A stretch of DNA of 64,000 nt from Streptomyces syringium (GTDB lineage Bacteria > Actinomycetota > Actinomycetes > Streptomycetales > Streptomycetaceae), in the NCBI RefSeq assembly GCF_017876625.1, contig NZ_JAGIOH010000001.1, positions 2,294,001 through 2,358,000 of the forward strand, in the 5' to 3' direction. Under the pieces are notes generated by a model. The model searched no databases. It saw nothing but the letters and a program-made list of their open reading frames with translations, and was not told the origin of the DNA. How positions within the stretch are numbered: the stretch's first letter is position 1; every line of letters begins with the position of its first letter. Positions 47,956 through 56,670 of the stretch are shown here, piece by piece. Both the position numbers and the translations under genes were made by a program.

Positions 47956-48966
47956 ATGCGACTCGGCCTGGCACTCGGCTACTGGGGCCGCGGCCCCGAC
48001 CCGCGGCACGTGGAGCTCGCCCGGCAGGCCGAGCGGCTGGGCTACCACTCGGTGTGGACGTCGGAGTCCTGGGGCTCCGACGCCTTCACCGCGCTCACCT
48101 GGATCGCCGCCCGCACGAGGCGGATCCTGCTCGGCACGGCCGTGGCCCAGATGGCGGCCCGCGCACCGACCGCCACGGCGATGCACGCACTGACGCTCGA
48201 CCACCTCTCCGGGGGCCGGGTGCTGCTCGGGCTGGGGCTGTCGGGGCCGCAGGTGGTGGAGGGGTGGTACGGGCGTCCGTTTCCGGCGAGTCCGCTGACC
48301 GCTACGCGCGAGTATGTGGATGTCGTCCGGCAGGTGCTGCGCCGGGAGGCCCCCGTCACGCTCGACGGCCGCTTCCATTCCCTCCCCTACACCGGCCCCG
48401 GAGCCTGCGGCCTCGGCAAGCCGCTGAAGTCCGTGACCCACCCGCTCCGCTCCGGGCTGCCGGTCCTGCTCGGCGCGGAGGGCCCCCGGAACATCGCCCA
48501 GACCGCGCGGATCGCCGACGGCTGGCTGCCGCTGTACTGGTCGCCCGAGCGCGCGGACGTCTACACGGCCTCGCTCGGCGAGGTGCCCTCCGGGTTCATG
48601 GTCGCGCCCATGGTGCGGGCGCGGATGTGTGCCGATGTCGCCGAGGGGCTGCGGCCGGTGAAGGAGATGCTCGGCTTCTACATCGGCGGGATGGGGCACG
48701 CGACCCGCAACTTCCACGCCGACCTGATGGCGCGGATGGGCTTCGGGGACGCGGCGACGCGGGTGCGGGAGCTGTTTCTCGCGGGGCGGCGGGCGGAGGC
48801 GGTGGAGGCGGTCCCGGACTCCTTCGCCGACGAGATCTCCCTGGTCGGGCCGAGGGAGCGGATCGCCGAGCGGCTGACGGCGTGGCGCGCGGGGCCGGTC
48901 ACGGATCTGCTGGTGACCGCGCCCGACCCGGAGACGCTGCGGGTGCTGGCCGAGCTCAACACGTGA
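47956..48966 (+). CDS. LLM-class (F420-dependent) oxidoreductase
   Basis: 336 residues of the luciferase-like monooxygenase fold. MRLGLALGYWGRGPDPRHVE, WTSESWGSDAFTALTWIAAR, LLGTAVAQMAARAPTATAMH, LDHLSGGRVLLGLGLSGPQV and the long central LLGAEGPRNIAQTARIADGW are typical of actinobacterial F420-dependent enzymes. These transfer hydride between F420 and small organic substrates such as lipids, ketones or xenobiotics. The start at 47956 follows GGAGGGGG. The substrate is unknown; the shared palindrome with the 42.9 kb promoter hints at lipid metabolism. Confidence 0.88.
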   Translation: MRLGLALGYWGRGPDPRHVELARQAERLGYHSVWTSESWGSDAFTALTWIAARTRRILLGTAVAQMAARAPTATAMHALTLDHLSGGRVLLGLGLSGPQVVEGWYGRPFPASPLTATREYVDVVRQVLRREAPVTLDGRFHSLPYTGPGACGLGKPLKSVTHPLRSGLPVLLGAEGPRNIAQTARIADGWLPLYWSPERADVYTASLGEVPSGFMVAPMVRARMCADVAEGLRPVKEMLGFYIGGMGHATRNFHADLMARMGFGDAATRVRELFLAGRRAEAVEAVPDSFADEISLVGPRERIAERLTAWRAGPVTDLLVTAPDPETLRVLAELNT

Positions 48967-48993
48967 ACGGGAGCCCGGCCCGGCGGCAAGGCC

Positions 48994-50463
48994 CTACGAC
49001 ACCGCTGTCGCGCCCCTCGGGGGCTTGGCCTTCCCGTACAGCCAGGCCTCGAAGAGCTTGCCCAGGTCCTTGCCGGACTTCTTCTCGCACAGGTCGATGA
49101 ACTCGCGGGTCTCGGCGTTGCCGTGCCGGTGTTCCTTCGTCCAGGTGCGGAGGATGTCGAAGAAGGTCTTGTCACCGACGGCTACGCGCAGCTTGTGCAG
49201 CACCATCGCGCCCCGGCCGTAGACGGGGTCGCCGGACACGTCGTCGGCGGGCGGGCTGCCGGGCGGGAAGTCCCAGATGTTCTTGCTGAGCTTGTCGGTG
49301 CCGTCGTAGAAGTCCTGGAATATCTTCTCCACGGTCCGGCCGCCGGTCTTCTCCTCCCACATCCACTCGGCGTAGCTCGGGAAGCTCTCGTTGAGCCACA
49401 TGTCCCGCCAGGTACGGGGGGAGACGGAGTTGCCGAACCACTGGTGCACCAGCTCGTGCACCACCAGCAGGTCGTCGGGCGCGTGCGGGAAGTACGGCTT
49501 GGCCTGGGTCTCCAGGGCGTAGTCGACGTCGGGGTTGTTGTCGACGACGGCGCCGGTGCCGCTGAAGGGGTACGGGCCGAAGAGTCCGCTCCCCCACTCG
49601 ACGACCTTGGGTATGAGCTTCTCGACGCCCTTGCTCCGCTCGGCCTCGTCCGGGTCGATGGCGACGTACACCGGAAGGCCGTCCTTCGTCTTCGTCTCGG
49701 AGACGGTGAAGTCCCCGACGGCGACGCTGGCGAGATAACTGGCCATGGGCTCGGCGGTGTGCCAGGCGAAGGTGGTCCGCCCGTCCTCGGCGACCTTCTT
49801 GCGCTTCAGCTCGCCGTTGGCCACGGCGGTGAAGCCCTTGGGGACGGTGACGTCGATGTCGTAGGTGGCCTTGTCGGAGGGGTGGTGGTTGCCGGGGAAC
49901 CAGGTCATCGAGCCCATGGGCTCGCCGAGGCTCACCGAGCCGTCGTCGGTCTCGACCCAGCCCTCCTTGCCGTCGTCCGCGTCGACGACGCGCTGGGGCG
50001 TGCCGTCGTAGACGATCTTGGCCTCGAATTCGTCTCCCTTGCCGATCGTCGAACGGGGCGTCACCGTCAGCTCGTCGCCCTTGCGGGAGACCCGTGCGGA
50101 CTTCCCGTCGACCAGCGCGGTCCGTACCTTCAGGCCCTTGAAGTCGAGGTTGAACGCGTTCAGTTCCTGCTTGGCCCGGGCCTTGACGACGGCGATGCCG
50201 TGCAGCTCGTTCCCCTCGGGCACGTAGTCGAGGGTGAGCCCGTAGTGGCGGACGTCGTAACCGCCGTTGCCCAGGCGGGGGAAGAGCGGATCGCCGACAC
50301 CCGCCACCCCGGGCTGCCCGGCGGCGGCAGCGGCCACGCCACCGCCGCCGTCGCCCGTACAGGCCGCGACGAGCAGCAGGGCCGCCGGCAGTGCACCGCG
50401 CAGCAGTCGGCGCGGTGCGAGCGTCCGGCGCCCGCCGTCGGATATGTGCTCGTCGGTTCGCAT
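48994..50463 (-). CDS. M1-family zinc metallopeptidase lipoprotein
   Basis: 489 residues. Signal sequence with lipobox LVAAC (Cys about 35), so it is a surface lipoprotein. The N-terminal beta domain (HYGLTLDYVPEGNELHGIAV) is followed by the gluzincin domain with HELVHQWFGNSVSPRTW and NESFPSYAEWMW, giving the HExxH-x18-E zinc site. The usual GAMEN substrate loop is replaced by YALETQAKPYF, so substrate choice may differ from classical aminopeptidase N. It lacks the C-terminal ERAP-type domain. ATG at 50463 overlaps the stop of the upstream gene, showing translational coupling. It probably trims extracellular peptides. Confidence 0.9.
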   Translation of the reverse strand: MRTDEHISDGGRRTLAPRRLLRGALPAALLLVAACTGDGGGGVAAAAAGQPGVAGVGDPLFPRLGNGGYDVRHYGLTLDYVPEGNELHGIAVVKARAKQELNAFNLDFKGLKVRTALVDGKSARVSRKGDELTVTPRSTIGKGDEFEAKIVYDGTPQRVVDADDGKEGWVETDDGSVSLGEPMGSMTWFPGNHHPSDKATYDIDVTVPKGFTAVANGELKRKKVAEDGRTTFAWHTAEPMASYLASVAVGDFTVSETKTKDGLPVYVAIDPDEAERSKGVEKLIPKVVEWGSGLFGPYPFSGTGAVVDNNPDVDYALETQAKPYFPHAPDDLLVVHELVHQWFGNSVSPRTWRDMWLNESFPSYAEWMWEEKTGGRTVEKIFQDFYDGTDKLSKNIWDFPPGSPPADDVSGDPVYGRGAMVLHKLRVAVGDKTFFDILRTWTKEHRHGNAETREFIDLCEKKSGKDLGKLFEAWLYGKAKPPRGATAVS

Positions 50464-51251
50464 CAGAAGGTGACCCGCTCCAGCCAGAAGTCGAGCAGCT
50501 CGCGGTCGCCGAGCACCTCGACGCGGTCGGTGTCCGCCGGGAGGCGGCGGTAGAAGACCCGCAGGACGTCGGTGAGCGGCCCGCGCAGGGCGACGGCCGC
50601 CTTCTCGTGGGCGCGCCGCCAGGTGGCGCGCTCACCGGTGAGGTCGACGAACCACTCCGCCTCCAGCTCGGCGGGGGTGTCCGTGGCGTGCAGATGAATG
50701 GTGCGGCCGGGGCCGAGCAGCTCCTTGAGCTCCGGCTTGCGCTCCACGGTCTGCGGATAGCTGCCGATCTCCAGCCATTCGTCGATGCAGTCCGCCGCGA
50801 GATCGGCGTCGAGGGTGAAGTCGAGGCCGGCGGTCACAAAGGCGTCGGCCCGGTGGATCACCGTCTCGTGCGCCATCCGGCGGGCCCAGAAGCCCGGCGT
50901 CTGCCGCGGCGCCCAGCTCCACACCTCCTCGGTGGGATCCGCGGCGCGCAGGGTCCGCGCGAGCGCCTCGGCACCCTCGGCCAGCCACGCGTCGAGCCCG
51001 GCCGCGTCGAGCGGATCCGGGCCGGCCGCGCCGGGGACCGCATCGGGGCCCACGGGCTCGCTCGCACGCGTCCGCACGATCGTCTCGGCCCAGCGGTGCG
51101 CGCCGCCGACGTGCAGGACCAGCTCGCTGAGCGACCAGTCGGGGCAGGTGGGGACGGTGGTGGAGAGGTCGGTGCCGTGCAGTGCCGAACGCAGCAGTCC
51201 GGTCTGGGCTTCGACCTCGGAGCAGTAACGGTCGTGACTGAGAAGGCTCAT
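50463..51251 (-). CDS. Maleylpyruvate isomerase / DinB-like family protein
   Basis: 262 residues. N-terminal DinB/MDMPI four-helix domain: VPTCPDWSLSELVLHVGGAH with the conserved metal-binding His, and FWARRMAHETVIHRADAFVT with HxxxH. The C-terminal domain (GRTIHLHATDTPAELEAEWF, RGPLTDVLRVFYRRLPADTD) is of the MDMPI C-terminal/SCP2-like type. Actinobacterial relatives include mycothiol-dependent isomerases and transferases, so a mycothiol-linked reaction is plausible. It is the first gene of a two-gene operon with the M1 peptidase, whose start overlaps its stop. Confidence 0.82.
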   Translation of the reverse strand: MSLLSHDRYCSEVEAQTGLLRSALHGTDLSTTVPTCPDWSLSELVLHVGGAHRWAETIVRTRASEPVGPDAVPGAAGPDPLDAAGLDAWLAEGAEALARTLRAADPTEEVWSWAPRQTPGFWARRMAHETVIHRADAFVTAGLDFTLDADLAADCIDEWLEIGSYPQTVERKPELKELLGPGRTIHLHATDTPAELEAEWFVDLTGERATWRRAHEKAAVALRGPLTDVLRVFYRRLPADTDRVEVLGDRELLDFWLERVTF

Positions 51252-51525
51252 GACGTCACTCTAGAACGGGCCACTGACAACCCCTTTGGCCGGGACGGCC
51301 CTTGGGGCGGAGCGGCTCCCTCCGGGGGTGGTGGGCTTGACTCCTCCCAGCGTGACGCGGGCGGGGGCGCCGGGCGACTCGGCGGGGGCCGTTCGAGTGG
51401 GGTTCCGGATTTCCGCAGTCCCGCCCGGCGGCCGCCGGGACCCGGCCGGCATGCTGCTGCCGGTCAGCGGGCTCGCGGCGCCGGATGCGGCCGGACGGGC
51501 CGGCTTCGCCCGGCCGGCCGGCGGG

Positions 51526-52596
51526 TCAGGCGCAGCAGTCCGGTTCCAGGCCGTACGGGAGGCGTTCGCCGCCGAAGACCGTGGTGGTCGCCTCGTCGCC
51601 GCCGAGTGCGGCGACGGCCAGGAGCAGTGAGCCGGCGGTCCAGGAGGTGCGCTCCTCCGGCCAGACGGCGTCGTCCTCGTAGACGTAGCCGGTCCAGTAC
51701 ATGCCGTCCTCGGCGCGCAGGTGCTGGATCCACTGGAGGATCGCGACCGCCCGGTCGGACTCGCCCATCGCCCAGAGCGCGAGGGCGAGTTCGCAGCTCT
51801 CGCCGCCGGTCACCCACGGCCGGTCGGAGACGCAGCGCACGCCCAGGCCCGGGACGACGAAGCGGTCCCAGCCCGCCTCCAGGCGCTCCTTCGCGGCGGC
51901 GCCGGTGACCGCGCCGCCGAGGACCGGGTAGTACCAGTCCATCGAGAAGCGGTCCTTGTCCAGGAACCGCTCGGGGTGGTGCCGGATCGCGTGGCCGAGG
52001 AGGCCCACGGCCAGTTCCCAGTCGGGCTGCGGCTCCTCGCGGTGCTCGGCGATGGCGAGGGCGCAGCGCAGCGCGTGGTGGATGGAGGACGAGCCGGTCA
52101 GCAGCGCGTCGTCGACGGGGGTGCCGTCGTCCTCCCGCTTCCAGCCGACCTGGCCGCCGGGCTGCTGCAGGCCCAGGACGAACTCGACGGCGGCGAAGAC
52201 GGTCGGCCACATGCGGTCGAGGAAGGCGTCGTCGCCGGTGGCGAGGTAGTGGTGCCAGACGCCGACGGCGACGTAGGCGACGAAGTTCGTCTCCCGGCCC
52301 CGGTCGGTGGGCTCCTCGGGGTCGCCGTCGGCGTACGCGGCGTACCACGAGCCGTCGGAGTTCTGGTGCTCGGCCAGCCAGCGGTAGGCGGCCTCGGCGC
52401 GGTCCCGTTCGCCCGCCACGTCCAGGGCCATCGCGGCCTCGACGTGGTCCCAGGGGTCCAGGTGGTGGCCGCGGAACCAGGGTATGGCGCCGTCCGGGCA
52501 CTGTGTGGCGGCGATGCCCGCGACGGTCTGCGCGACCTGCTCGGCGGTGAGCACCCCGGCGAGGACGAGGCGCTCGGTACGGCCCGGTGTCGTCAC
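51526..52596 (-). CDS. Alpha/alpha-toroid protein (prenyltransferase/squalene-cyclase repeat type)
   Basis: 356 residues. Repeated helical hairpins with aromatic and Gln-Trp-like motifs (CPDGAIPWFRGHHLDPWDHV, HQNSDGSWYAAYADGDPEEP, LQQPGGQVGWKREDDG, GMYWTGYVYEDDAVWPEERT) match the alpha-6/alpha-6 barrel of glycosidases and prenyltransferase-like proteins. No DDxxD or DxDD motif is seen, so classical terpene-cyclase chemistry is unlikely. It could be a glycoside hydrolase/epimerase-type toroid. Its GTG overlaps the stop of the methyltransferase gene (GTGA). The order GT4 - methyltransferase - toroid suggests a glycan or glycolipid pathway. Confidence 0.75.
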   Translation of the reverse strand: MTTPGRTERLVLAGVLTAEQVAQTVAGIAATQCPDGAIPWFRGHHLDPWDHVEAAMALDVAGERDRAEAAYRWLAEHQNSDGSWYAAYADGDPEEPTDRGRETNFVAYVAVGVWHHYLATGDDAFLDRMWPTVFAAVEFVLGLQQPGGQVGWKREDDGTPVDDALLTGSSSIHHALRCALAIAEHREEPQPDWELAVGLLGHAIRHHPERFLDKDRFSMDWYYPVLGGAVTGAAAKERLEAGWDRFVVPGLGVRCVSDRPWVTGGESCELALALWAMGESDRAVAILQWIQHLRAEDGMYWTGYVYEDDAVWPEERTSWTAGSLLLAVAALGGDEATTTVFGGERLPYGLEPDCCA

Positions 52597-53372
52597 GCTC
52601 GTCCCTCGCCGGCAGCGGACGTGCTGGACGGGACGGCCGGGGCGGCCGGGGCGTGCGGCTTGGTGGCGTAGGCGACGAAGCTCTTGCCGATGAGGGGGTT
52701 GAGGGCCTGCTCGGCGAGGCGGGTGGCCCGTGGCTTCTTCATGATGTCCCAGACCAGCAGCTTGTGGTACGCGCGGACCGGCAACGCTGCGTCCTTACCG
52801 TCCTTGCCCACGCCGAAGGCGCACTTCAGCCACCAGTACGGGCTGTGCAGCCCGTGGGCGTGGTGGGTGCCGTACGGCTTGAGGCCCGCCTCGCGCATCC
52901 GGTCCAGGAGTTCGTCGCCGCGGTAGATGCGGATGTGGCCGCCCTCGACCTCGTGGTAGGCGTCGGAGAGGGCCCAGCAGATCTTCTCCGGGCCGTAGCG
53001 CGGCACGGTGACGGCGATACGGCCGCCGGGCTTGAGGACGCGCACCATTTCGGCGAGCACGCCCTTGTCGTCCGGGATGTGCTCCATGACCTCGGAAATG
53101 ATGACGACGTCGAAGCTGTCGTCGGGGAAGGGCAGGGCCAGCGCGTCGCCCTCCATGGCGGTGGCGGTGGCGCCCGCCGGGGCCTCACCGGCCTCCTTCA
53201 TGGCGGCGAACCACTTGGCGACCTCGCGGATCTCCTCGCCGTTGCGGTCGAGGGCCACGACCTGCGCGCCCCGCCGGTAGCACTCGAAGGCGTGCCGCCC
53301 TGCGCCGCACCCCAGATCGAGGACGCGGTCGCCTGCGGCGAGCGGGAAGCGGGAGAAATCGACGGTCAGCAC
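52593..53372 (-). CDS. Class I SAM-dependent methyltransferase
   Basis: 259 residues from the GTG at 53372. The SAM fold is well conserved: RVLDLGCGAGRHAFECYRRG (motif I), VVALDRNGEEIREVA, MEGDALALPFPDDSFDVVII, SEVMEHIPDDKGVLAEMVRV and LKPGGRIAVTVPRYGPEKI. The C-terminal half (VEGGHIRIYRGDELLDRMRE, HAHGLHSPYWWLKCAFG) is unusual and could bind a lipid- or sugar-linked acceptor. It lies 94 bases after the GT4 gene and overlaps the start of the toroid gene by four bases. Substrate unknown; a glycolipid or polysaccharide intermediate is the likely type. Confidence 0.88.
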   Translation of the reverse strand: MLTVDFSRFPLAAGDRVLDLGCGAGRHAFECYRRGAQVVALDRNGEEIREVAKWFAAMKEAGEAPAGATATAMEGDALALPFPDDSFDVVIISEVMEHIPDDKGVLAEMVRVLKPGGRIAVTVPRYGPEKICWALSDAYHEVEGGHIRIYRGDELLDRMREAGLKPYGTHHAHGLHSPYWWLKCAFGVGKDGKDAALPVRAYHKLLVWDIMKKPRATRLAEQALNPLIGKSFVAYATKPHAPAAPAVPSSTSAAGEGRA

Positions 53373-53466
53373 GGGCTCTGCCTTCTGGTTCGGGGAATGC
53401 GTCCGAGCGGGGTCGTGGGGTGCGGAAGCGGTGGCGGCGCATGCCGGGCGGCCGCCGGGCCGGTGG

Positions 53467-54825
53467 TCAGGCGGGCTTGCGTCTGGCGGTGGCGCGGGCC
53501 GGGGCGCCGCGCCCGGCGCCCTGGGCAGCAATGGCGGCGCGGTAGCGCTCGGCGGTGCCGATGGCGGCCTGCTCCCAGGTGAACCGGGCCAGCACGCGCT
53601 CGCGGCCCGCCGCGCCCAGCCGGCGGCGCAGTCCGGTGTCATCGAGCAGCCGGCCCAGTGCGGCGGCGAGCGCTCCCGCGTCACCGGGCGGCACAGCGAG
53701 GCACGTCTCGCCGTCGGGGCCCGCGACCTCGGGGATGGCGCCGCCGGTGGTGGCCACCAGCGGGGTGCCGGTCGCCATGGCCTCGGCGGCGGGCAGCGAG
53801 AAGCCTTCGTAGAGGGAGGGGACGCAGGCGATCTGCGCCGAGCGGACGAGGTCGACGAGCTCGGCGTCGGTGATGCCCTTGACGAACTCGACGGCCCCTT
53901 CGAGCCCGTACCGCTCGATGGCGGCGGCGACCGGGCCGCCCTCGGCGCGCTTGCCGACGACAACGAGGTGGGCGTCGGGGTTCTCCGTACGGACCTTGGC
54001 GAGCGCCTCGATGAGGAAAACGAGTCCCTTGAGGGGGACGTCGGCGCTGGAGGTGGTGACGATCCGGCCGGGCACCTCGGCGACGGCCGGGTCCGGAGAG
54101 AAGAGCTGGGTGTCGGCGCCGATGTGGACGACGTGGATGCGCTCGTCGCGCACCCCGAGGTGGTCGACTATCTCCTGGCGCGAGGAGCCGGAGACGGTGA
54201 GCACGGACGGCAGCCGCCGGGCGACGCGCTTCTGCATCCGGGTGAAGCCGTACCAGCGGCGCACGGAGGCGCGGCGCTGCCAGCTGTCGGCGGCGTCGAG
54301 GTCCAGCTGCCGGTCGACGGTGATGGGGTGGTGGATCGTCGTGACCAGCGGGGTGCCGAGGTTGCCGAGGAGGCCGTAGCCGAGGGTCTGGTTGTCGTGG
54401 ACGACGTCGAAGTCGCCGCGCCGGGCCAGCAGATGGCGGCGGGCCCGCAGGCTGAACGTGAGCGGCTCGGGGAAGCCGCCGGTCCACATGGTGCCGACCT
54501 CCAGCGCGTCGATCCAGTCGCGGTACTCGTCGCGCTTGGGCGTGCGGAAGGGGTCCGGCTGGCGGTAGAGGTCGAGGCTGGGCAGCTCGGTGAGAGTCAC
54601 CGCGCCGGGTCCGGTGCCCTCGTCCAGGACGGGATAGGGCTGGGAGCCGATGACCTCGACGGTGTGGCCGAGCCGGGCGAGCTCACGGGAGAGATGACGG
54701 ACGTAGACGCCCTGGCCGCCGCAGAACGGGTTCCCCTTGTACGTGAGCATCGCGATGCGCAGCGGTCGGCCGACGTCCTGGTCAAGGAGGTGGGATGTCG
54801 TTGCCTCAGCGGCCTCAGCGGTCAC
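53467..54825 (-). CDS. Glycosyltransferase family 4
   Basis: 452 residues, with both GT-B domains complete. N-domain: LRIAMLTYKGNPFCGGQGVY, VRHLSRELARLGHTVEVIGS and VVHDNQTLGYGLLGNLGTPL. C-domain: RIVTTSSADVPLKGLVFLIE, DAHLVVVGKRAEGGPVAAAI, and the donor-binding E-x7-E motif in VPSLYEGFSLPAAEAMATGT. It transfers a sugar to a lipid or glycan acceptor at the membrane face. The GTG start follows AGGAGG. It opens the three-gene operon with methyltransferase and toroid genes, divergent from the KstR-like regulator, with a KstR-type operator only 55 bases upstream of its start. Confidence 0.9.
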   Translation of the reverse strand: MTAEAAEATTSHLLDQDVGRPLRIAMLTYKGNPFCGGQGVYVRHLSRELARLGHTVEVIGSQPYPVLDEGTGPGAVTLTELPSLDLYRQPDPFRTPKRDEYRDWIDALEVGTMWTGGFPEPLTFSLRARRHLLARRGDFDVVHDNQTLGYGLLGNLGTPLVTTIHHPITVDRQLDLDAADSWQRRASVRRWYGFTRMQKRVARRLPSVLTVSGSSRQEIVDHLGVRDERIHVVHIGADTQLFSPDPAVAEVPGRIVTTSSADVPLKGLVFLIEALAKVRTENPDAHLVVVGKRAEGGPVAAAIERYGLEGAVEFVKGITDAELVDLVRSAQIACVPSLYEGFSLPAAEAMATGTPLVATTGGAIPEVAGPDGETCLAVPPGDAGALAAALGRLLDDTGLRRRLGAAGRERVLARFTWEQAAIGTAERYRAAIAAQGAGRGAPARATARRKPA

Positions 54826-54880
54826 TCGGCGGCCTCCTTCTCACTGCGATTCCGCCGGAGCGTAACCGGTCGCGGTAATC

Positions 54881-54894
54881 TAGAACAAGTTTCA
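54881..54894. promoter_or_regulatory. KstR-type operator between GT4 and the KstR-like gene
   Basis: TAGAACAAGTTTCA fits TnnAACnnGTTnnA at all fixed positions. It lies 56 bases before the GT4 start and about 150 before the regulator start, so one site can serve autoregulation and the divergent operon. Confidence 0.75.
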
Positions 54895-55045
54895 GACCGA
54901 GTCGTCCAGAAGTCACGAATCTACCGGCCTCACGGCAACGCGCCGGAGCCGGATCAGGTGATTCGCGCCACGACCCGGCCCCTGCCATGCTGTGCCGTCC
55001 GGGCTGTACAGACACCGCTGGATGGATTGCCACGGAATGGGACAT

Positions 55046-55807
55046 ATGACGACGGAACCCAAGTCGGCGACCACCTCGGTCGCGATCGCCTCGTCCGGTC
55101 TCCCCCTGACCGAGCGTCAGGAGGCGCGGCGGCGCCGGATCCTGCACGCCACCGCCCAGCTGGCCGGCCGCGGCGGCTTCGACGCGGTGCAGATGCGGGA
55201 GGTCGCCGAGTCCTCGAGCGTCGCGCTCGGCACGCTCTACCGCTATTTCCCCTCGAAGATCCATCTGCTGGTCGCCACGATGCAGGACCAGCTCCAGCAC
55301 CTGCACGAGACGCTGCGCAAGCGGCCGCCCACCGAGGAGGAGCCCGCCGCCCGGGTCGCGCAGACGCTGATGCGGGCGTTCCGCGCGATGCAGCGCGAGC
55401 CGCATCTGGCCGACGCGATGGTGCGCGCCCTCACCTTCGCCGACCGGTCGGTGAGCGCCGAGGTCGACGCGGCCTCCCGGCTGACGACGACGATCATCCT
55501 GGACGCGATGGGGCTGACCGTGCCGCCCACGCCCGCGCAGCTCTCGGCCGTGCGGGTCATCGAGCACACCTGGCACTCGGCGCTGATCACCTGGCTGTCG
55601 GGGCGGGCCTCCATCGCGCAGGTGAGGATAGACATCGAGACGGTCTGCCGGCTGATCGACCTGACGTCGGCGGGCCCCGGCCCGACGGCGCCGGGCACAC
55701 CGGGCGCAACGGCAGGCGCAGCGACAGGCGCAACGGCCAACGGGCGCGCCAAGTCGGGTCGTACCGCGACGAGTCGCACCAAGCCGGGCCGCACCAAACG
55801 GCGCTGA
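55046..55807 (+). CDS. KstR-like TetR family regulator
   Basis: About 253 residues from the ATG at 55046 (ATG at 55037 also possible). The HTH is RRRRILHATAQLAGRGGFDA, VQMREVAESSSVALGTLYRY, FPSKIHLL, very like mycobacterial KstR. The ligand domain also follows KstR (RAFRAMQREPHLADAMVRAL, TFADRSVSAEVDAASRLTTT, VIEHTWHSALITWLSGRASI). In mycobacteria KstR represses cholesterol-degradation genes and is released by a CoA-thioester of a steroid intermediate. The C-terminal 45 residues are a low-complexity Ala/Gly/Arg/Lys tail absent from the family core. Two candidate operators lie in the window, one next to this gene and one before the MaoC/ADH/SDR operon. Confidence 0.85.
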   Translation: MTTEPKSATTSVAIASSGLPLTERQEARRRRILHATAQLAGRGGFDAVQMREVAESSSVALGTLYRYFPSKIHLLVATMQDQLQHLHETLRKRPPTEEEPAARVAQTLMRAFRAMQREPHLADAMVRALTFADRSVSAEVDAASRLTTTIILDAMGLTVPPTPAQLSAVRVIEHTWHSALITWLSGRASIAQVRIDIETVCRLIDLTSAGPGPTAPGTPGATAGAATGATANGRAKSGRTATSRTKPGRTKRR

Positions 55808-55952
55808 CCGCCGCGCGTGACCACCTTCCCGCTCCGGCGTCCATGGGCATGGGGAGGCGCATTCGCTCACACTTGGGGCGCACGCGGCGAGTTTCGTGCG
55901 CCCTTGCGCCCCCCGCACGTTCGGTTTCGGCGCCCGTGACAGTGGCACACGC

Positions 55953-55968
55953 CGGTAAGTATTTACCG
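55953..55968. promoter_or_regulatory. Palindrome upstream of ramR
   Basis: CGGTAA, GTAT, TTACCG: perfect six-base arms located 57 bases before the ramR start. It may be the operator of a developmental regulator or part of the ramR promoter. The binding factor is not identifiable from sequence. Confidence 0.5.
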
Positions 55969-56024
55969 ACGTGCCCGACGTAGCGCTCGCTACCCGGGGA
56001 GCGCGAGCGGGGAGAGGCGGGAAC

Positions 56025-56636
56025 GTGATCCGGGTCCTTCTGGTGCACGACACCTATCTGCTGCGGACGGCGCTGGCCGCGCTGATCGGCAGGGAGGCCG
56101 ATCTCGAGGTGTCCTCCACGTCCTGGCCGGGAGCCGTCGCGACCTCGCGGACGCTGCGGCCACAGGTGTGCGTGGTGGACATGGACAGCGCCGACGCGGT
56201 CGGTCCGCGCGGCATCCGGGAGCTGTCCCGTCGATGTTACGAAGGGGACGGTGGTTTCTCCTTGCTGGCCCTGGCGAGCGCGGGACGGCCGGGTCCCCTG
56301 CGCCGGGCCTATGAGGAGAGGGCCCTGGGGTTCTTGAGCAAAAACGCTTCTCCTGATCGGCTGGTCGAGGGCATCCGGCATGTCGCCAAGGGCGAGCGCT
56401 ACATCGACGAGTCGCTCGGCTTCGGCTTCCTGGAGGCGTCGGAGATGCCGCTGACGCGACGGGAACTCAGCGTATTGTCGCTGGCCGCCGAGGGCGCCTC
56501 CATCGGGGAGATCGCCCGCAGTCTGTGTCTGTCGAACGGAACCGTACGCAATTACATGGCCGCCATCACCCGTAAGACCGGCGCCCGCAACCGGGTGGAC
56601 GCCATACGGATCTCCCAGTGCGCGGGGTGGGTCTAG
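56025..56636 (+). CDS. ramR: RamR/AmfR response regulator of the SapB locus
   Basis: 203 residues from the GTG at 56025. Receiver domain: VLLVHDTYLLRTALAALIGR (the acidic pair is reduced to His-Asp), phospho-acceptor candidate Asp52 in VCVVDMD, Lys in FLSKNASPDRL. The LuxR HTH follows: LTRRELSVLSLAAEGASIGE, IARSLCLSNGTVRNYMAAIT. In S. coelicolor RamR activates ramCSAB and no partner kinase is linked, as here. It is convergent with ramB, with 34 bases between the stops. The altered acidic pocket suggests control other than normal phosphorylation. The GGGGAGAGG before the start is a good ribosome binding site. Confidence 0.9.
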   Translation: MIRVLLVHDTYLLRTALAALIGREADLEVSSTSWPGAVATSRTLRPQVCVVDMDSADAVGPRGIRELSRRCYEGDGGFSLLALASAGRPGPLRRAYEERALGFLSKNASPDRLVEGIRHVAKGERYIDESLGFGFLEASEMPLTRRELSVLSLAAEGASIGEIARSLCLSNGTVRNYMAAITRKTGARNRVDAIRISQCAGWV

Positions 56637-56670
56637 CCGCAGCCCCAGGCCGGGCGGCGGCGGGCCCGGC

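Noticed and set aside
51252..51525. Possible small gene between the MDMPI-like and toroid genes
   Set aside because: Frames here are low-complexity Gly/Pro/Arg with no ribosome binding site. A GC-rich stem near 51495-51525 is more likely a terminator.
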